Below, piece after piece: positions 8,061 through 17,776 of a DNA stretch of 64,000 nucleotides; position 1 is the first letter of the stretch; each line of letters starts with the position of its first letter. The notes under the pieces were generated by a model. It did not search any database and was not told the origin of the DNA. It saw only the letters and a program-made list of their open reading frames with translations. Location of the stretch: positions 2,505,501-2,569,500 of the forward strand of contig NZ_BRXR01000001.1 of assembly GCF_026012015.1 (NCBI RefSeq), given 5' to 3'. A program made the position numbers and the translations under genes. The DNA is from Clostridium omnivorum (GTDB lineage: Bacteria > Bacillota > Clostridia > Clostridiales > Clostridiaceae).

Positions 8061-11000
8061 ATGAAATTCAAAAAAAGCATTTCAATGGCTTTAATATTAA
8101 GTATGGTTACTACACTTGTACCATTAACATTTAGAGGTACAAGTGCAAAAGCTGCTTCTCAACTTATTGTAAATGGTGGATTTGAAACAACTGGAGGTGG
8201 CGGAAACTCCAAGTATTGGTCTAATCCTTCAATAATTGCTCCATCATGGACTGCAAGTACATCGCCTAGCACACCAGCTGCAAATAGTCCAATGATATCT
8301 GTTGTAAACGATATCGTACATTCTGGAAATAATGCACTGAAGATAGCACCGCCTAGTGCTTACCCTAGCAATACTACTAGATTGTTTTTAGGACAAGTGG
8401 TGAACCTACCTGCAGGAAGTGCTGGGAAAAAGTTTAGGGCCAGTGTATGGATGAAGACAGAAGGTGTAACTGGAAATACAATAGGTTTTAGATTTCAAAA
8501 GTATACTGGAAAAGATGCTTCTGGTACACAAATTAAATCATCAGATGTATCAAAATCTGGCACAATGGATTGGACACTAGTAAATAATGATCAGATTATA
8601 GATGATACTTGTCAAAGTGTTAAGATATCTGTAATTCATGGTACTTCTGCAGCAGCGCAAGGAACGGCCTGGGTTGATGATATCAATCTTCAAGAAATAA
8701 TTGATAACATTACTTTACCGGAAGGCTCTATATCTCTAGCAGCAGGAAGTAGTTATACTCTTGCTCCGTCCTATACTCCAGCAGCTGCTACAAAAGATAT
8801 GATATGGACCTCCTCAGACAGCAGTGTTGCTGAAGTTGATAACAATGGAGTAATTTCAGCATTAAAGGTTGGTACTAGCAGAATTACAGGGACTTCCTCT
8901 GTAGACCCTACTAAAACAGTATTTTGTGATGTCAATGTGGTAGGTGTGCCTGTTGAAGGTATTACTCTAGATAAAGATAATGTAAATATTGATATGGGAA
9001 GTACAAGTACTATTACTGCCACAATTGCACCAAGTAATGCCAGTGATAAAACTGTGCTATGGAGTTCAGATAATACTTCTGTAGCTTCAGTAGATAACAA
9101 CGGAGTAATTACTGGACTTAAACCAGGTACAGCAACAGTTACAGCCACATCAAGTTCGGATAGTTCTAAAAAAGCAGCTTGTACAGTTAATGTAAATGGG
9201 CTTGTACTAGATAAGAGCTCTGCAGCAGTATCAAATGGTAAAGATGTTTTACTTACAGCTGCAGTAATGCCTAAAACTAATTTAGTATGGGAATCCAGTA
9301 ATAAAGATATAGCTACAGTTCAAGATGGTTTAGTTAAAACAATAGAACCTGGTAGTGCTGTAATCACAGTAAAAACTGAAGATAATAAATACACTGCAAG
9401 CTTTAATCTAACTGTAGAACCTTATACTAGTGATGAATTTGACAGCTTGAGAGTTAAGTATGCAGCATCCTTATTAGGTGGAAGTAATTATGATATAAAT
9501 GATCCAGCAACGAAAGCTTTAGTAGATAGTATTGCTGCCTCAGCTCAAAGCTTTTGGAGCAGTATGGATCCTACAGGGACCTATTTATGGAGTGATATTC
9601 CTGGTATTGTACAAGGTGGAGCTAAAAGAAAGACTTCTGAAGTAACTACAAATTATAATAGACTTTTGACTATGGCAAAAGCTTATTTAATGGAGGGTTC
9701 CAGCCTTAAAGGAAATACACAATTACTTAGAGATACCCTTAGAGGTCTTGAATGGATGAATAAAAATCTATATAACAGCAATATAACATTACCTATGTTT
9801 GTTGGGGATAATGGTACTGGAGATGGAAATTGGTATGCCTTTGTAATAGGAAGCCCTAAGGTTTTAAACAACCTTGTTTCTATGCTTTACGATTATCTAA
9901 GTGATGATCAGGTAAATAGATATGAAATGGCAGTTAGAAATTTTGTATCCGATCCTACTTGGTATATGGATTCTTATGGCAGGCGTGTAACCTCAACAGG
10001 AGGAAATCTATCAGATACCTGTAAGGTTGCAGTTGTTAATGGAATAAATACAAAAGATGCGGACTTTATAGCTGCTGGAAGAGATGCTTTAAGCGGTAAT
10101 TTTAAATTAGTTACTTCTGGAGAAGGAATTTATAGCGATGGTTCTTTTATACAGCATGTATTTGTTCCTTATAATAATACATACGGACAAGTTTTGCTTC
10201 AAGGTATAGGAGATATATTATCCATACTTAGTGGAAGTAGTTGGCAGATAAAAGACCCTAGTATAAATAATATATATAATTGGCTTGAGACTGGTATAGC
10301 ACCATTGATGTATAAGGGCTCTGCTATGGATATGGCCAGTGGAAGAGCTATATCTAGAGGTGGTTATCAGGATCATGATATAGGAGCTTCACTTATAAAT
10401 GTATTTATTCAATTCTCTCAGTTTACTCCAGAACCATATGCTAGTAAATTTAAGAGCTTGGTGAAATACTGGATTCAGCAGGATACCTACAGAGACTATG
10501 TAAGCAACTGTACTGATATTATTCTTAAGTCACAAGTGCTTGATATACTCAATGACCCTTCTATTACACCTGCAAAGGAACTTACAGGACAGTTTAATTA
10601 TCCGAATATGGATAGGGTTGTTCATAGGGATCCACTATATTCAATAGCTATAAGCATGTACTCTAAACGAGTATCAAATTATGAAACTATGAATGGTGAA
10701 AATTTAAAGGGCTGGCATACTAGTGATGGAATGACTTATCTATATAATGGAGACCTAGGTAACTTTGCAAATGACTATTGGGCTACTGTGGACCCATATC
10801 GTTTACCTGGAACAACTGTGGATAAATTACCACAGCCTACTGCTGCAAATGATCAAACAGCTAGTAAGATAACTTCACCTCAAAGCTGGGTTGGAGGAAC
10901 TTCCTTAGGCAGCTATGGAACAGCAGGTATGTTCTTAGATAAATTATATATGAATTCAACAGGTACTATTACTAATAAATTAAATATGAATTTGCAGGCA

Positions 11001-12800
11001 AAAAAATCTTGGTTTATGTTTGGAAAAGAAGTTGTAGCTCTTGGAGCAGGTATTAATAGTACAGATAATAGAACTATTGAAACTATTGTAGATAATCGTA
11101 AAATATCAGATACAGGGGATAATAAGCTTACTGTTGATGGTACTGTAAAGCTTAATAATCTAGGTGATAGTGAAGTTATGTCCAATGTAAAATGGATGCA
11201 CTTAGCAGGAAGTATGCCTAACTCAGATGTAGGATACTATTTTCCAAGGGGAGAAAATATCAATGCTCTGAGAGAAGCAAGAACAGGAGCTTGGTCTGAT
11301 ATCAATATAAATGGAAGTAAAACACCTATTACAAGAAATTATGTGACCACCTGGCTTGACCATGGAGCTAATCCAAACAATGCAGAGTATTCCTATGTAT
11401 TGCTTCCAGGTATGTCCCCAAATGAGGTTGAACAATATTCTAAAAATGCTGACGTAACAATACTTTCTAATACTCCAGATGTGCAAGCAGCAAAGAAAAA
11501 TTCGTTGAATTTACTTGCAGCTAACTTTTGGAATGATGCTGTTCAAACTGTAGATTATATTACAGTAAATAAAAAGGCATCTATTTTATCACAAAAAACT
11601 GATGGCTATTTAGACATATCTGTATCAGACCCAACTATGATGAATACCGGAACTATCGAGGTTGATATAAATGAACCAAATTTAGTTCCAGAAAAGATTG
11701 ATAGCAGAATTGTGGTTACAGCTTCTGGAGATAAAACACATATTTCTGTTGATGTTAATAATGCAGCAGGAAAGGCGATTATCGGAAAGTTTAGAAAGAG
11801 CGTTATTGGATTAACTCTAGATAAAACATCTGCAGATATGAATATAGGAGATACTATTTCTCTAAAAGCTTCAATAGTTCCAGCAGATGCTGCAAACCAG
11901 TCCGTAGTTTGGACTAGCAGCGATAATAGCGTAGCTGCAGTAGATGCTAACGGGATTGTTAAGGCATTAAAGCAAGGAACTGCAGATATAACTGCTACTT
12001 CACAAGATGGAGGTTTTACTGCAGTATGCAGAGTAAATGTTATAAAACCTTATGAATATCAAGGAGAATTGATAGATAATACATTAAATAAGATAGTGGA
12101 AGCTATAAAAAATACTTCATTAAAGACGGTATTTGTAGATGCTGCTAAGAATAAAAAGGCTGAAAAAGCATTATTTAATGCAATAAAAAATATTGATAAG
12201 TCAATAACCTTTATTCAGGATAAAATTCAATGGACCTTTAATGGTAAGGACATAAATGGTGATATTAAGGATATTGATTTGTCAGTTAACATAGCACCAT
12301 TAAAAAGTACTAATTCACATAATAAAGCTGCGATTGGAAATAAAGTAAATGGAAGCGAGGCTTTTGTAATTTCCTTTGCTGAAAATGGGAAACTTCCAGG
12401 TATAGCAAAAGTTAAAGTAAAGCTTGATAGTAATTGGCTTTCTGGAAAAGATAAGAATAGTTTGTTTGTTTACTACTACAATGAAGCTGAAAACAAGATA
12501 GAATTAATAGATAAGAACTTAAAAGTTGATGAAAATGGCTATATTGAATTTTCAATAACTCATAATAGTGATTACTTTGTAGTAGATAAAGAAATACAGA
12601 CAGTTATAAGCAATACGCCAAATACAGCAACGGATAAAAAATCTGAAACAATAGTAGACAAAAAGTCTGATACTAGCAGTACTCTTCCAAAGGCTGGCTC
12701 ATTAGTTGATTTTAAACTAACTCAGGCTATTGGAGTAATTTCAATATTAATTGGTTCCCTCTTTATAATTATTGAAAATACAAGAAAGAAGAGCTGCTAA
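8061..12800 (+). CDS. Secreted, wall-anchored PL8 polysaccharide lyase with Ig-like repeats
   Basis: Surface GAG lyase (hyaluronate/chondroitin lyase family PL8), 1579 aa. Order of parts: signal peptide (about 1-32); a carbohydrate-binding-like beta domain (about 36-212); three Big2-type Ig-like repeats (about 215-452, each with a WTSSDSSVAEVDNNGVI-like signature); the PL8 alpha-toroid and beta-sandwich catalytic region (about 460-1235); a fourth Big2 repeat (about 1248-1322); an unassigned beta-rich domain; and a linker ending in LPKAG (1542-1546), a hydrophobic helix and a basic tail, i.e. a sortase signal with Ala in the fourth position. The expected catalytic set is N649 (TGGNLSD), H699 (DGSFIQH) and Y708. 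The usual NWW aromatic patch is NWYAFVIGSP here. It should depolymerise chondroitin or hyaluronan outside the cell into unsaturated oligosaccharides. Confidence 0.95.
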   Translation: MKFKKSISMALILSMVTTLVPLTFRGTSAKAASQLIVNGGFETTGGGGNSKYWSNPSIIAPSWTASTSPSTPAANSPMISVVNDIVHSGNNALKIAPPSAYPSNTTRLFLGQVVNLPAGSAGKKFRASVWMKTEGVTGNTIGFRFQKYTGKDASGTQIKSSDVSKSGTMDWTLVNNDQIIDDTCQSVKISVIHGTSAAAQGTAWVDDINLQEIIDNITLPEGSISLAAGSSYTLAPSYTPAAATKDMIWTSSDSSVAEVDNNGVISALKVGTSRITGTSSVDPTKTVFCDVNVVGVPVEGITLDKDNVNIDMGSTSTITATIAPSNASDKTVLWSSDNTSVASVDNNGVITGLKPGTATVTATSSSDSSKKAACTVNVNGLVLDKSSAAVSNGKDVLLTAAVMPKTNLVWESSNKDIATVQDGLVKTIEPGSAVITVKTEDNKYTASFNLTVEPYTSDEFDSLRVKYAASLLGGSNYDINDPATKALVDSIAASAQSFWSSMDPTGTYLWSDIPGIVQGGAKRKTSEVTTNYNRLLTMAKAYLMEGSSLKGNTQLLRDTLRGLEWMNKNLYNSNITLPMFVGDNGTGDGNWYAFVIGSPKVLNNLVSMLYDYLSDDQVNRYEMAVRNFVSDPTWYMDSYGRRVTSTGGNLSDTCKVAVVNGINTKDADFIAAGRDALSGNFKLVTSGEGIYSDGSFIQHVFVPYNNTYGQVLLQGIGDILSILSGSSWQIKDPSINNIYNWLETGIAPLMYKGSAMDMASGRAISRGGYQDHDIGASLINVFIQFSQFTPEPYASKFKSLVKYWIQQDTYRDYVSNCTDIILKSQVLDILNDPSITPAKELTGQFNYPNMDRVVHRDPLYSIAISMYSKRVSNYETMNGENLKGWHTSDGMTYLYNGDLGNFANDYWATVDPYRLPGTTVDKLPQPTAANDQTASKITSPQSWVGGTSLGSYGTAGMFLDKLYMNSTGTITNKLNMNLQAKKSWFMFGKEVVALGAGINSTDNRTIETIVDNRKISDTGDNKLTVDGTVKLNNLGDSEVMSNVKWMHLAGSMPNSDVGYYFPRGENINALREARTGAWSDININGSKTPITRNYVTTWLDHGANPNNAEYSYVLLPGMSPNEVEQYSKNADVTILSNTPDVQAAKKNSLNLLAANFWNDAVQTVDYITVNKKASILSQKTDGYLDISVSDPTMMNTGTIEVDINEPNLVPEKIDSRIVVTASGDKTHISVDVNNAAGKAIIGKFRKSVIGLTLDKTSADMNIGDTISLKASIVPADAANQSVVWTSSDNSVAAVDANGIVKALKQGTADITATSQDGGFTAVCRVNVIKPYEYQGELIDNTLNKIVEAIKNTSLKTVFVDAAKNKKAEKALFNAIKNIDKSITFIQDKIQWTFNGKDINGDIKDIDLSVNIAPLKSTNSHNKAAIGNKVNGSEAFVISFAENGKLPGIAKVKVKLDSNWLSGKDKNSLFVYYYNEAENKIELIDKNLKVDENGYIEFSITHNSDYFVVDKEIQTVISNTPNTATDKKSETIVDKKSDTSSTLPKAGSLVDFKLTQAIGVISILIGSLFIIIENTRKKSC

Positions 12801-12807
12801 ATCTAAA

Positions 12808-12840
12808 CCCTGGAGTAGATTACTCCAGGGCTATTTATTT
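12808..12840 (+). terminator. Intrinsic terminator after secreted PL8 gene
   Basis: Perfect 10-bp stem CCCTGGAGTA / TACTCCAGGG with a 3-base loop followed by a T-rich tail. Confidence 0.9.
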
Positions 12841-12850
12841 GTCCTAATTA

Positions 12851-12868
12851 TTTAAGAAATTGTCCTAT
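12851..12868 (+). promoter_or_regulatory. Candidate operator, copy C of shared GAG-region motif
   Basis: TTTAAGAAATTGTCCTAT. A second TGTCCTA lies 21 bases upstream (12840-12846), giving two half-sites two helical turns apart. The motif runs into the -10-like CTATATAAG. It is 95 bases upstream of the seven-gene operon. Confidence 0.5.
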
Positions 12869-12963
12869 ATAAGCTTAATCTGACACTTCAATTTGATAAT
12901 GCAGGGGTATTATCATGAAATTATAAACTTATATTATTGCTTAGCTAAAAGAGAGGTAATTGT

Positions 12964-13587
12964 ATGAAAGAAAAAAATATGATAAAGGCAGAGGTAAACT
13001 TAAAATTATTACTTCAATTACTTACTACCTTTTTTAAAATAGGACTTTTCTCCTTTGGTGGTGGTTATGCTATGATTCCACTAATTGAAAAGGAAATAGT
13101 GGATAAAAGGTCTTGGGTGGATAAAGCTGAAATTGTTGATGTTTTAGCAGTAGCTCAATCTACTCCAGGGGCAGTGGCTGTTAATTCTGCCACAGCTATT
13201 GGATATAAAATAGCAGGGAAAAAGGGAGCACTATTTTCAACTATAGGGGTTGCAGTACCATCTTTTCTAATAATCATAACTATAGCATCATTTTTTTCAA
13301 AGATAAAGGATTATAAAGTAGTGCAAGATGCTTTTGCAGGAATAGGAGCTGCAGTTGTAGCGCTTATTATAACAGCAGCTGTTAGTGTTTCCAAAAACTC
13401 TATAAAGGATAGAATTGATATTTTATTAGCATTAATTACATTTGTATTAGTGGCATTTTTTAAAGTAAATCCTATATTTCTTATAATTGGGGGAGCAATG
13501 TATGGAGCAATTATATACTATTCAAGAATTATCAGTATAGATAGCAAACTCAAAGTAAAGAAGGGATTTAAAAATGATATTGATTAA
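12964..13587 (+). CDS. CHR-family (chromate/sulfate-type) transporter, first half
   Basis: Membrane protein of the CHR (ChrA) superfamily, 207 aa. One CHR domain is visible, with the signature FSFGGGYAMIPLIEKEIV near residue 25 and TPGAVAVNSATAIGYK near residue 60, followed by several hydrophobic segments. Bidomain ChrA proteins are about 400 aa; here two half-size genes overlap by 14 bases and probably make a heterodimer. It is the first gene of the cytoplasmic GAG-processing operon. Chromate is a sulfate analogue, and the operon encodes two sulfatases without signal peptides, so sulfate export is a plausible job. That function is inference, not shown by the sequence. Confidence 0.9.
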   Translation: MKEKNMIKAEVNLKLLLQLLTTFFKIGLFSFGGGYAMIPLIEKEIVDKRSWVDKAEIVDVLAVAQSTPGAVAVNSATAIGYKIAGKKGALFSTIGVAVPSFLIIITIASFFSKIKDYKVVQDAFAGIGAAVVALIITAAVSVSKNSIKDRIDILLALITFVLVAFFKVNPIFLIIGGAMYGAIIYYSRIISIDSKLKVKKGFKNDID

Positions 13588-14158
13588 GTTATTTATTACT
13601 TTTTTTAAAATTGGAGCCTTCAGTTTTGGTGGAGGTTATGCAATGATTCCCATAATTCAACGGGAAATTGAAAGAAATAATTGGATAAGTACAAAAGAAT
13701 TTGTAGACATAATAGGAATTGCAGGTATGACTCCTGGACCAATTGCTGTAAATTCAGCCACTTTTGTAGGTTTTAAGGTAAACGATTTATTAGGTGCACT
13801 TTCTGCTATGCTAGGAATCATGCTGCCATCTTTTTTATGTGTAATAATTATCTTTAAATCTTTAAACAAGTTTAAAGATCATGAGTTAAATATACTTATT
13901 TTTAAGGGAATAAAAGCAGTGGTAGTTGGACTTATAGCTTCTGCTGCTATATCAGTGTCCAAAACTTCTTTACTAATAGGTTATAATGCTAGGGATTTTT
14001 GGGTAAGGCTTATGGAGGCACCACTTGAGGCTGTAAATTTAAGTGCTGTTATTATTTTAATTTTATCTTTAGCAGCACTTATAAAATATAAAATTCACCC
14101 TATACTTGTAATTTTATCTTCTGCTGTAGTGGGGATTACAGTAGGCAGCTTTTATTAG
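13574..14158 (+). CDS. CHR-family (chromate/sulfate-type) transporter, second half
   Basis: Partner half-transporter of the CHR superfamily, 194 aa. It repeats the signature FSFGGGYAMIPIIQREIE and TPGPIAVNSATFVGFK, followed by hydrophobic segments. It starts inside the 3' end of the preceding gene (14-base overlap), which implies coupled translation. Like its partner it lies in an operon of GAG lyase and sulfatase genes, so removal of sulfate released in the cytoplasm is the favoured, unproven role. Chromate export as a resistance trait is the textbook alternative, but nothing else in the neighbourhood suggests metal resistance. Confidence 0.9.
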   Translation: MILIKLFITFFKIGAFSFGGGYAMIPIIQREIERNNWISTKEFVDIIGIAGMTPGPIAVNSATFVGFKVNDLLGALSAMLGIMLPSFLCVIIIFKSLNKFKDHELNILIFKGIKAVVVGLIASAAISVSKTSLLIGYNARDFWVRLMEAPLEAVNLSAVIILILSLAALIKYKIHPILVILSSAVVGITVGSFY

Positions 14159-14221
14159 CCTATACAAGATTGCAAAGTATGTAAAGTGTGCTTGGATAAA
14201 CTAGCATTTTGGGAGGAATTT

Positions 14222-16528
14222 ATGATAAGTAGTGAATTAGAAATAAAATATAATGCTTTAAGAATAAGATGGAAACAAAATCTGCTTGGAGTAGATGAAA
14301 GCAATTTAGAGGACCAAGATATAAAAAACATAGTAGAAGAAACAGCAAAAAAAGCTGAAGTTAATTGGAACACCATGGATAAGTCAAAACATAGAAGTTT
14401 TTTGTGGCAGGAGTCTGGCAGTGAAAGTATTTCTGGCCATATTACTGAGTGCTATATTAGGCTAAAGCAGATGGCTGCTGCTTATTGCATGAAAGGCTCA
14501 TCACTTGAAGGCAATAGAGAATTATTAAAAGATATTATTGATGCACTAGATTGGCTTTATGCAAATAGGTACAATGAAAACTCAAATTATTATGATAACT
14601 GGTGGCCCTGGGATATTGGAATACCACTTAGACTTAATGATATAGTTGTTCTTCTCTATGAAGAGTTAAGTGAAAAGCAAATAAACAATTATATGAGAGC
14701 AATTGAAAAGTTTGCTTTTGACCCAACGGTGTGCAGACCAGATAAAATCAAAACCACTGGAGCAAATAGGGTGGATATGTGCAAGGTAGCTGCTGTTAGT
14801 GGGATTATTTTAAAACGAGGAGACCTAATAAAAGTTGCTAATGAATCCTTGAGAGAAGTGTTTCAGTATGTCACAGAGGATGACGGCTTTTACAGGGATG
14901 GATCTTTTGTACAGCATGGAGCAATACCCTACACTTGCAGCTACGGCGCAGTGCTTATTGAAGGTCTATCTGTAATGCTTCAGTTGCTTTCAAATTCACC
15001 TTGGGAGCTTAAATATCCGGAAGTAAATAATATTTACAATTGGATATATGATTCTTATGAACCTCTTATTTATAAGGGTGCAGCAATGGATATGACCAGG
15101 GGGAGGGCTGTATCTAGATATTTCCTTCAAGACCACGTGATAGGACATGAAATTGTTAGTTCAATCTTAAGGCTTTCTACCTTTGCTCCAGAACCGCATG
15201 GTTCTACACTTAAGAGCATGGTTAAGTATTGGATTTTATCAGATACAAGCAACAGCTTTTATAAGGATATGGATGCTGTATCAATAGTTTCAGCAAAAAT
15301 GTTAATAGAGGATAGCAAGGTATTGCCAAAGGAAGAACTAATAGGTCATTTTCATTTTGCAAATATGGATAGAGTTGTGCACAGAGCGCCAGGTTATGCC
15401 TTTGCCATAAGTATGTATTCAAAGCGAATACAAAACTATGAGGACATGAATGATGAAAATAAAAAGGCTTGGTATACTTCAGATGGTATGACTTATCTCT
15501 ACAATAATGATTTAAATCACTACAGTGAGGATTTTTGGCCTACAGTAAATCCATACAGAATTGCGGGCACAACTGTGGATACCACAGAAAGACAAGTAGT
15601 TCTGCAAAAATATGGTTTGGGAGGACAGAGAAAATCAAGTAAGAGCTGGGTAGGAGGGGTAACCCTTGCTGGTTTATATGGTGCAGCAGGAATGGAACTA
15701 GAGTCAGGCTTCAGTACTCTTACAGCTAAAAAATCCTGGTTTATGTTTCAAAAGGAAATAGTAGCTTTAGGGGCTGGAATCAGCAGTAGTGATAATAGAA
15801 ATATAGAAACCATAATAGAAAACAGAAGATTAGAGCATAAGGGTGAAAATAATTTAGTTGTAGATGGTAAATACATGCCCTGCGATTTAAGCTGGACTGA
15901 ACATTTAGATAATGTAAAGTGGATGCATCTAGAAGGAAGCAATGTTGGAGCTGATATAGGATATTATTTCCCAGGCTCAGTTAATATTGAGGGGCTAAGA
16001 GAAAAAAGGTATTGCTGTTGGAAGGATATAAATGCGGATGGAACAAGCAATAGAATAGGTAGAAATTATATAACTCTTTGGGTTAACCATGGCTTAAAGC
16101 CTGTGGATGAAGGCTATACTTATGTAGTTCTTCCCAATAAGTCTGCAGAACAGATAAAGTGCTATGCAGAAAAACCAGAAATAATAGTTTTAGAAAATTC
16201 AAAGGAGCTTCAGGCTGTAAAGAACACAAGACTAAATATTATTGCTGCTAACCTGTGGGAAGACAAAGAAAGATGCGTAGATTATATAAGCTGTAATAAA
16301 AAGGCCTCCTTTATGGCTTTGGAAAAAGACAATAAGCTGGAATTTTCGATTTCAGATCCTACTATGGAGAATCAAGGAACAATTCAGGTTGTCATAAATA
16401 GAGCAGTGAAAGGTGTAGAAAGCAAGGATGAGGGGATTGACTTTCAAAGGAAAGGAAACTATTTAAGGCTTATTATAAATGTAAAAGAGGCAAGAGGAAA
16501 AACATTTAATATAAAGCTTCTATTATAA
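14222..16528 (+). CDS. Cytoplasmic PL8 polysaccharide lyase
   Basis: PL8 lyase of 768 aa with no signal peptide, so it should act on imported GAG oligosaccharides. The start is ATG 14222, directly behind GGGAGGAATTT; an in-frame GTG at 14186 lacks such a site. Expected catalytic residues are N182 (TTGANRVDM), H232 (DGSFVQH) and Y241 (YTCSYG). The substrate-cleft aromatic patch NWWPWDIGIP is intact. It is an intracellular relative of the secreted PL8 at 8061-12800, sharing blocks such as FANMDRVVHR, GTTVD and SWVGG. Together they suggest a two-step depolymerisation: long chains outside, short sulfated oligosaccharides inside. Confidence 0.95.
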   Translation: MISSELEIKYNALRIRWKQNLLGVDESNLEDQDIKNIVEETAKKAEVNWNTMDKSKHRSFLWQESGSESISGHITECYIRLKQMAAAYCMKGSSLEGNRELLKDIIDALDWLYANRYNENSNYYDNWWPWDIGIPLRLNDIVVLLYEELSEKQINNYMRAIEKFAFDPTVCRPDKIKTTGANRVDMCKVAAVSGIILKRGDLIKVANESLREVFQYVTEDDGFYRDGSFVQHGAIPYTCSYGAVLIEGLSVMLQLLSNSPWELKYPEVNNIYNWIYDSYEPLIYKGAAMDMTRGRAVSRYFLQDHVIGHEIVSSILRLSTFAPEPHGSTLKSMVKYWILSDTSNSFYKDMDAVSIVSAKMLIEDSKVLPKEELIGHFHFANMDRVVHRAPGYAFAISMYSKRIQNYEDMNDENKKAWYTSDGMTYLYNNDLNHYSEDFWPTVNPYRIAGTTVDTTERQVVLQKYGLGGQRKSSKSWVGGVTLAGLYGAAGMELESGFSTLTAKKSWFMFQKEIVALGAGISSSDNRNIETIIENRRLEHKGENNLVVDGKYMPCDLSWTEHLDNVKWMHLEGSNVGADIGYYFPGSVNIEGLREKRYCCWKDINADGTSNRIGRNYITLWVNHGLKPVDEGYTYVVLPNKSAEQIKCYAEKPEIIVLENSKELQAVKNTRLNIIAANLWEDKERCVDYISCNKKASFMALEKDNKLEFSISDPTMENQGTIQVVINRAVKGVESKDEGIDFQRKGNYLRLIINVKEARGKTFNIKLLL

Positions 16529-16608
16529 TATTTAGAGTTTATAAAATTTTTGCGGGACAGTGTCAAAGAAGGTTTTCAATTAGACTTGCGTAGTTAGGAG
16601 AATATATT

Positions 16609-17769
16609 ATGAAAAATAAAATTAGACAATTTAACTGTTTGTTTGGCTTTCTTGGCATAACTACCTGCATATACAGCACTTTCATAATGCCATACCTAAA
16701 AATGAAAGGTTTTAGTATTACTGAATTAGGTATACTTAGTTCTATAAATATAAGTATGTCTATATTAGGGCAATTTGTTTTTGGGTATTTGTGCGATGCT
16801 ATGAAAACAATTAAAAAGATATTCATTTTTAATTTATGCTTATTGTTTTTAGTAGCAGTAACTATGATGATAAACACAAAAGCAGCGCTGGTTATAGCAT
16901 TTGTTGCGGCTTTTGGACTCTTTCAAGGGCCGCTATCAGTGCTTTCTGATAGCTGGGTTTTGAGCAATGAAAAATACGTTAGGGAAGGCTTTGGAAGCAT
17001 AAGAGCTTGGTCCTCAATAGGGTGGGCTGTATGCTCAGTATTAATGGGGACCATAATTGAAAAGTTTGGATGGGGAGCTTTTTTTATAGGGTATTTGATG
17101 ATGCTTTTATTAACTTCAGCAATCACTATAAAAATTGATGATATCCATAGAGAAAAAAAGCATAATGACAAAAGTAAAAAAGTTAATCCACTCATATTAT
17201 TTAAGGACTATAGATATGTATTTATTGTGTTAATCATGCTTCTTTTAACTACAACCCATCAAACTATGGCCTTCCTGTATGTGAAGATTACTAATTTAGG
17301 AGGAACCTCAAAGCATATAGGTATTTCTGCCTTTGTTATGGCAGCTTGTGAGCTTCCTGTATTCTTTGGAGCTAAATATATAATAAAAAGATTCAAACTA
17401 ACCAATCTGCTTATGTTTTCCTCCATTATTTATGTTATAAGAATGCTGCTCCTAGAAAATTCAAGTTCTTACATACAGGTTATTCTACTAGGAAGCTTGC
17501 AAATGTTAACTTTTGCAGTTTATGTTTTAGCCTATAAATATTTTATCACTGAGATAGCACCAAATAATCTACAAGTTACTGCTCAATCAGTAGCAGGTTC
17601 AATTTGTGCCATTGGCAGTATAGTTTTCTCAAGTGCAGCGGGATATCTTATAGATAGCCGAGGGATAAATACATTGTTTCAAGTAGGGGCCGTAACTAGT
17701 GTCACTGCAACAATACTCATTATAATATACAAGGTATTTATTGAAAGGACACAATTAAGAATGGAGTGA
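16609..17769 (+). CDS. MFS transporter
   Basis: Major facilitator superfamily protein of 386 aa with about 12 hydrophobic segments. It has the character of the oligosaccharide or nucleoside H+ symporter group (N-terminus with FGFLGITTCIYSTFIMPYL and a compact central loop rich in Lys near residues 180-200). TTAGGAGAATATATT precedes ATG 16609. It lies between the cytoplasmic PL8 and the sulfatases in one operon. It may import a disaccharide or export a catabolic product; the substrate cannot be told from the sequence. Confidence 0.88.
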   Translation: MKNKIRQFNCLFGFLGITTCIYSTFIMPYLKMKGFSITELGILSSINISMSILGQFVFGYLCDAMKTIKKIFIFNLCLLFLVAVTMMINTKAALVIAFVAAFGLFQGPLSVLSDSWVLSNEKYVREGFGSIRAWSSIGWAVCSVLMGTIIEKFGWGAFFIGYLMMLLLTSAITIKIDDIHREKKHNDKSKKVNPLILFKDYRYVFIVLIMLLLTTTHQTMAFLYVKITNLGGTSKHIGISAFVMAACELPVFFGAKYIIKRFKLTNLLMFSSIIYVIRMLLLENSSSYIQVILLGSLQMLTFAVYVLAYKYFITEIAPNNLQVTAQSVAGSICAIGSIVFSSAAGYLIDSRGINTLFQVGAVTSVTATILIIIYKVFIERTQLRME

Positions 17770-17776
17770 TATAGAC

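Noticed and set aside
8771-9148. Long minus-strand open frame inside the Big2 repeats of the secreted PL8 lyase
   Set aside because: It mirrors the repetitive coding strand, has no ribosome binding site or family match, and the plus-strand gene is certain.
12964-14158. Chromate resistance locus
   Set aside because: Only the family name points to chromate; neighbours are GAG lyases and sulfatases and no other metal-resistance gene is present.
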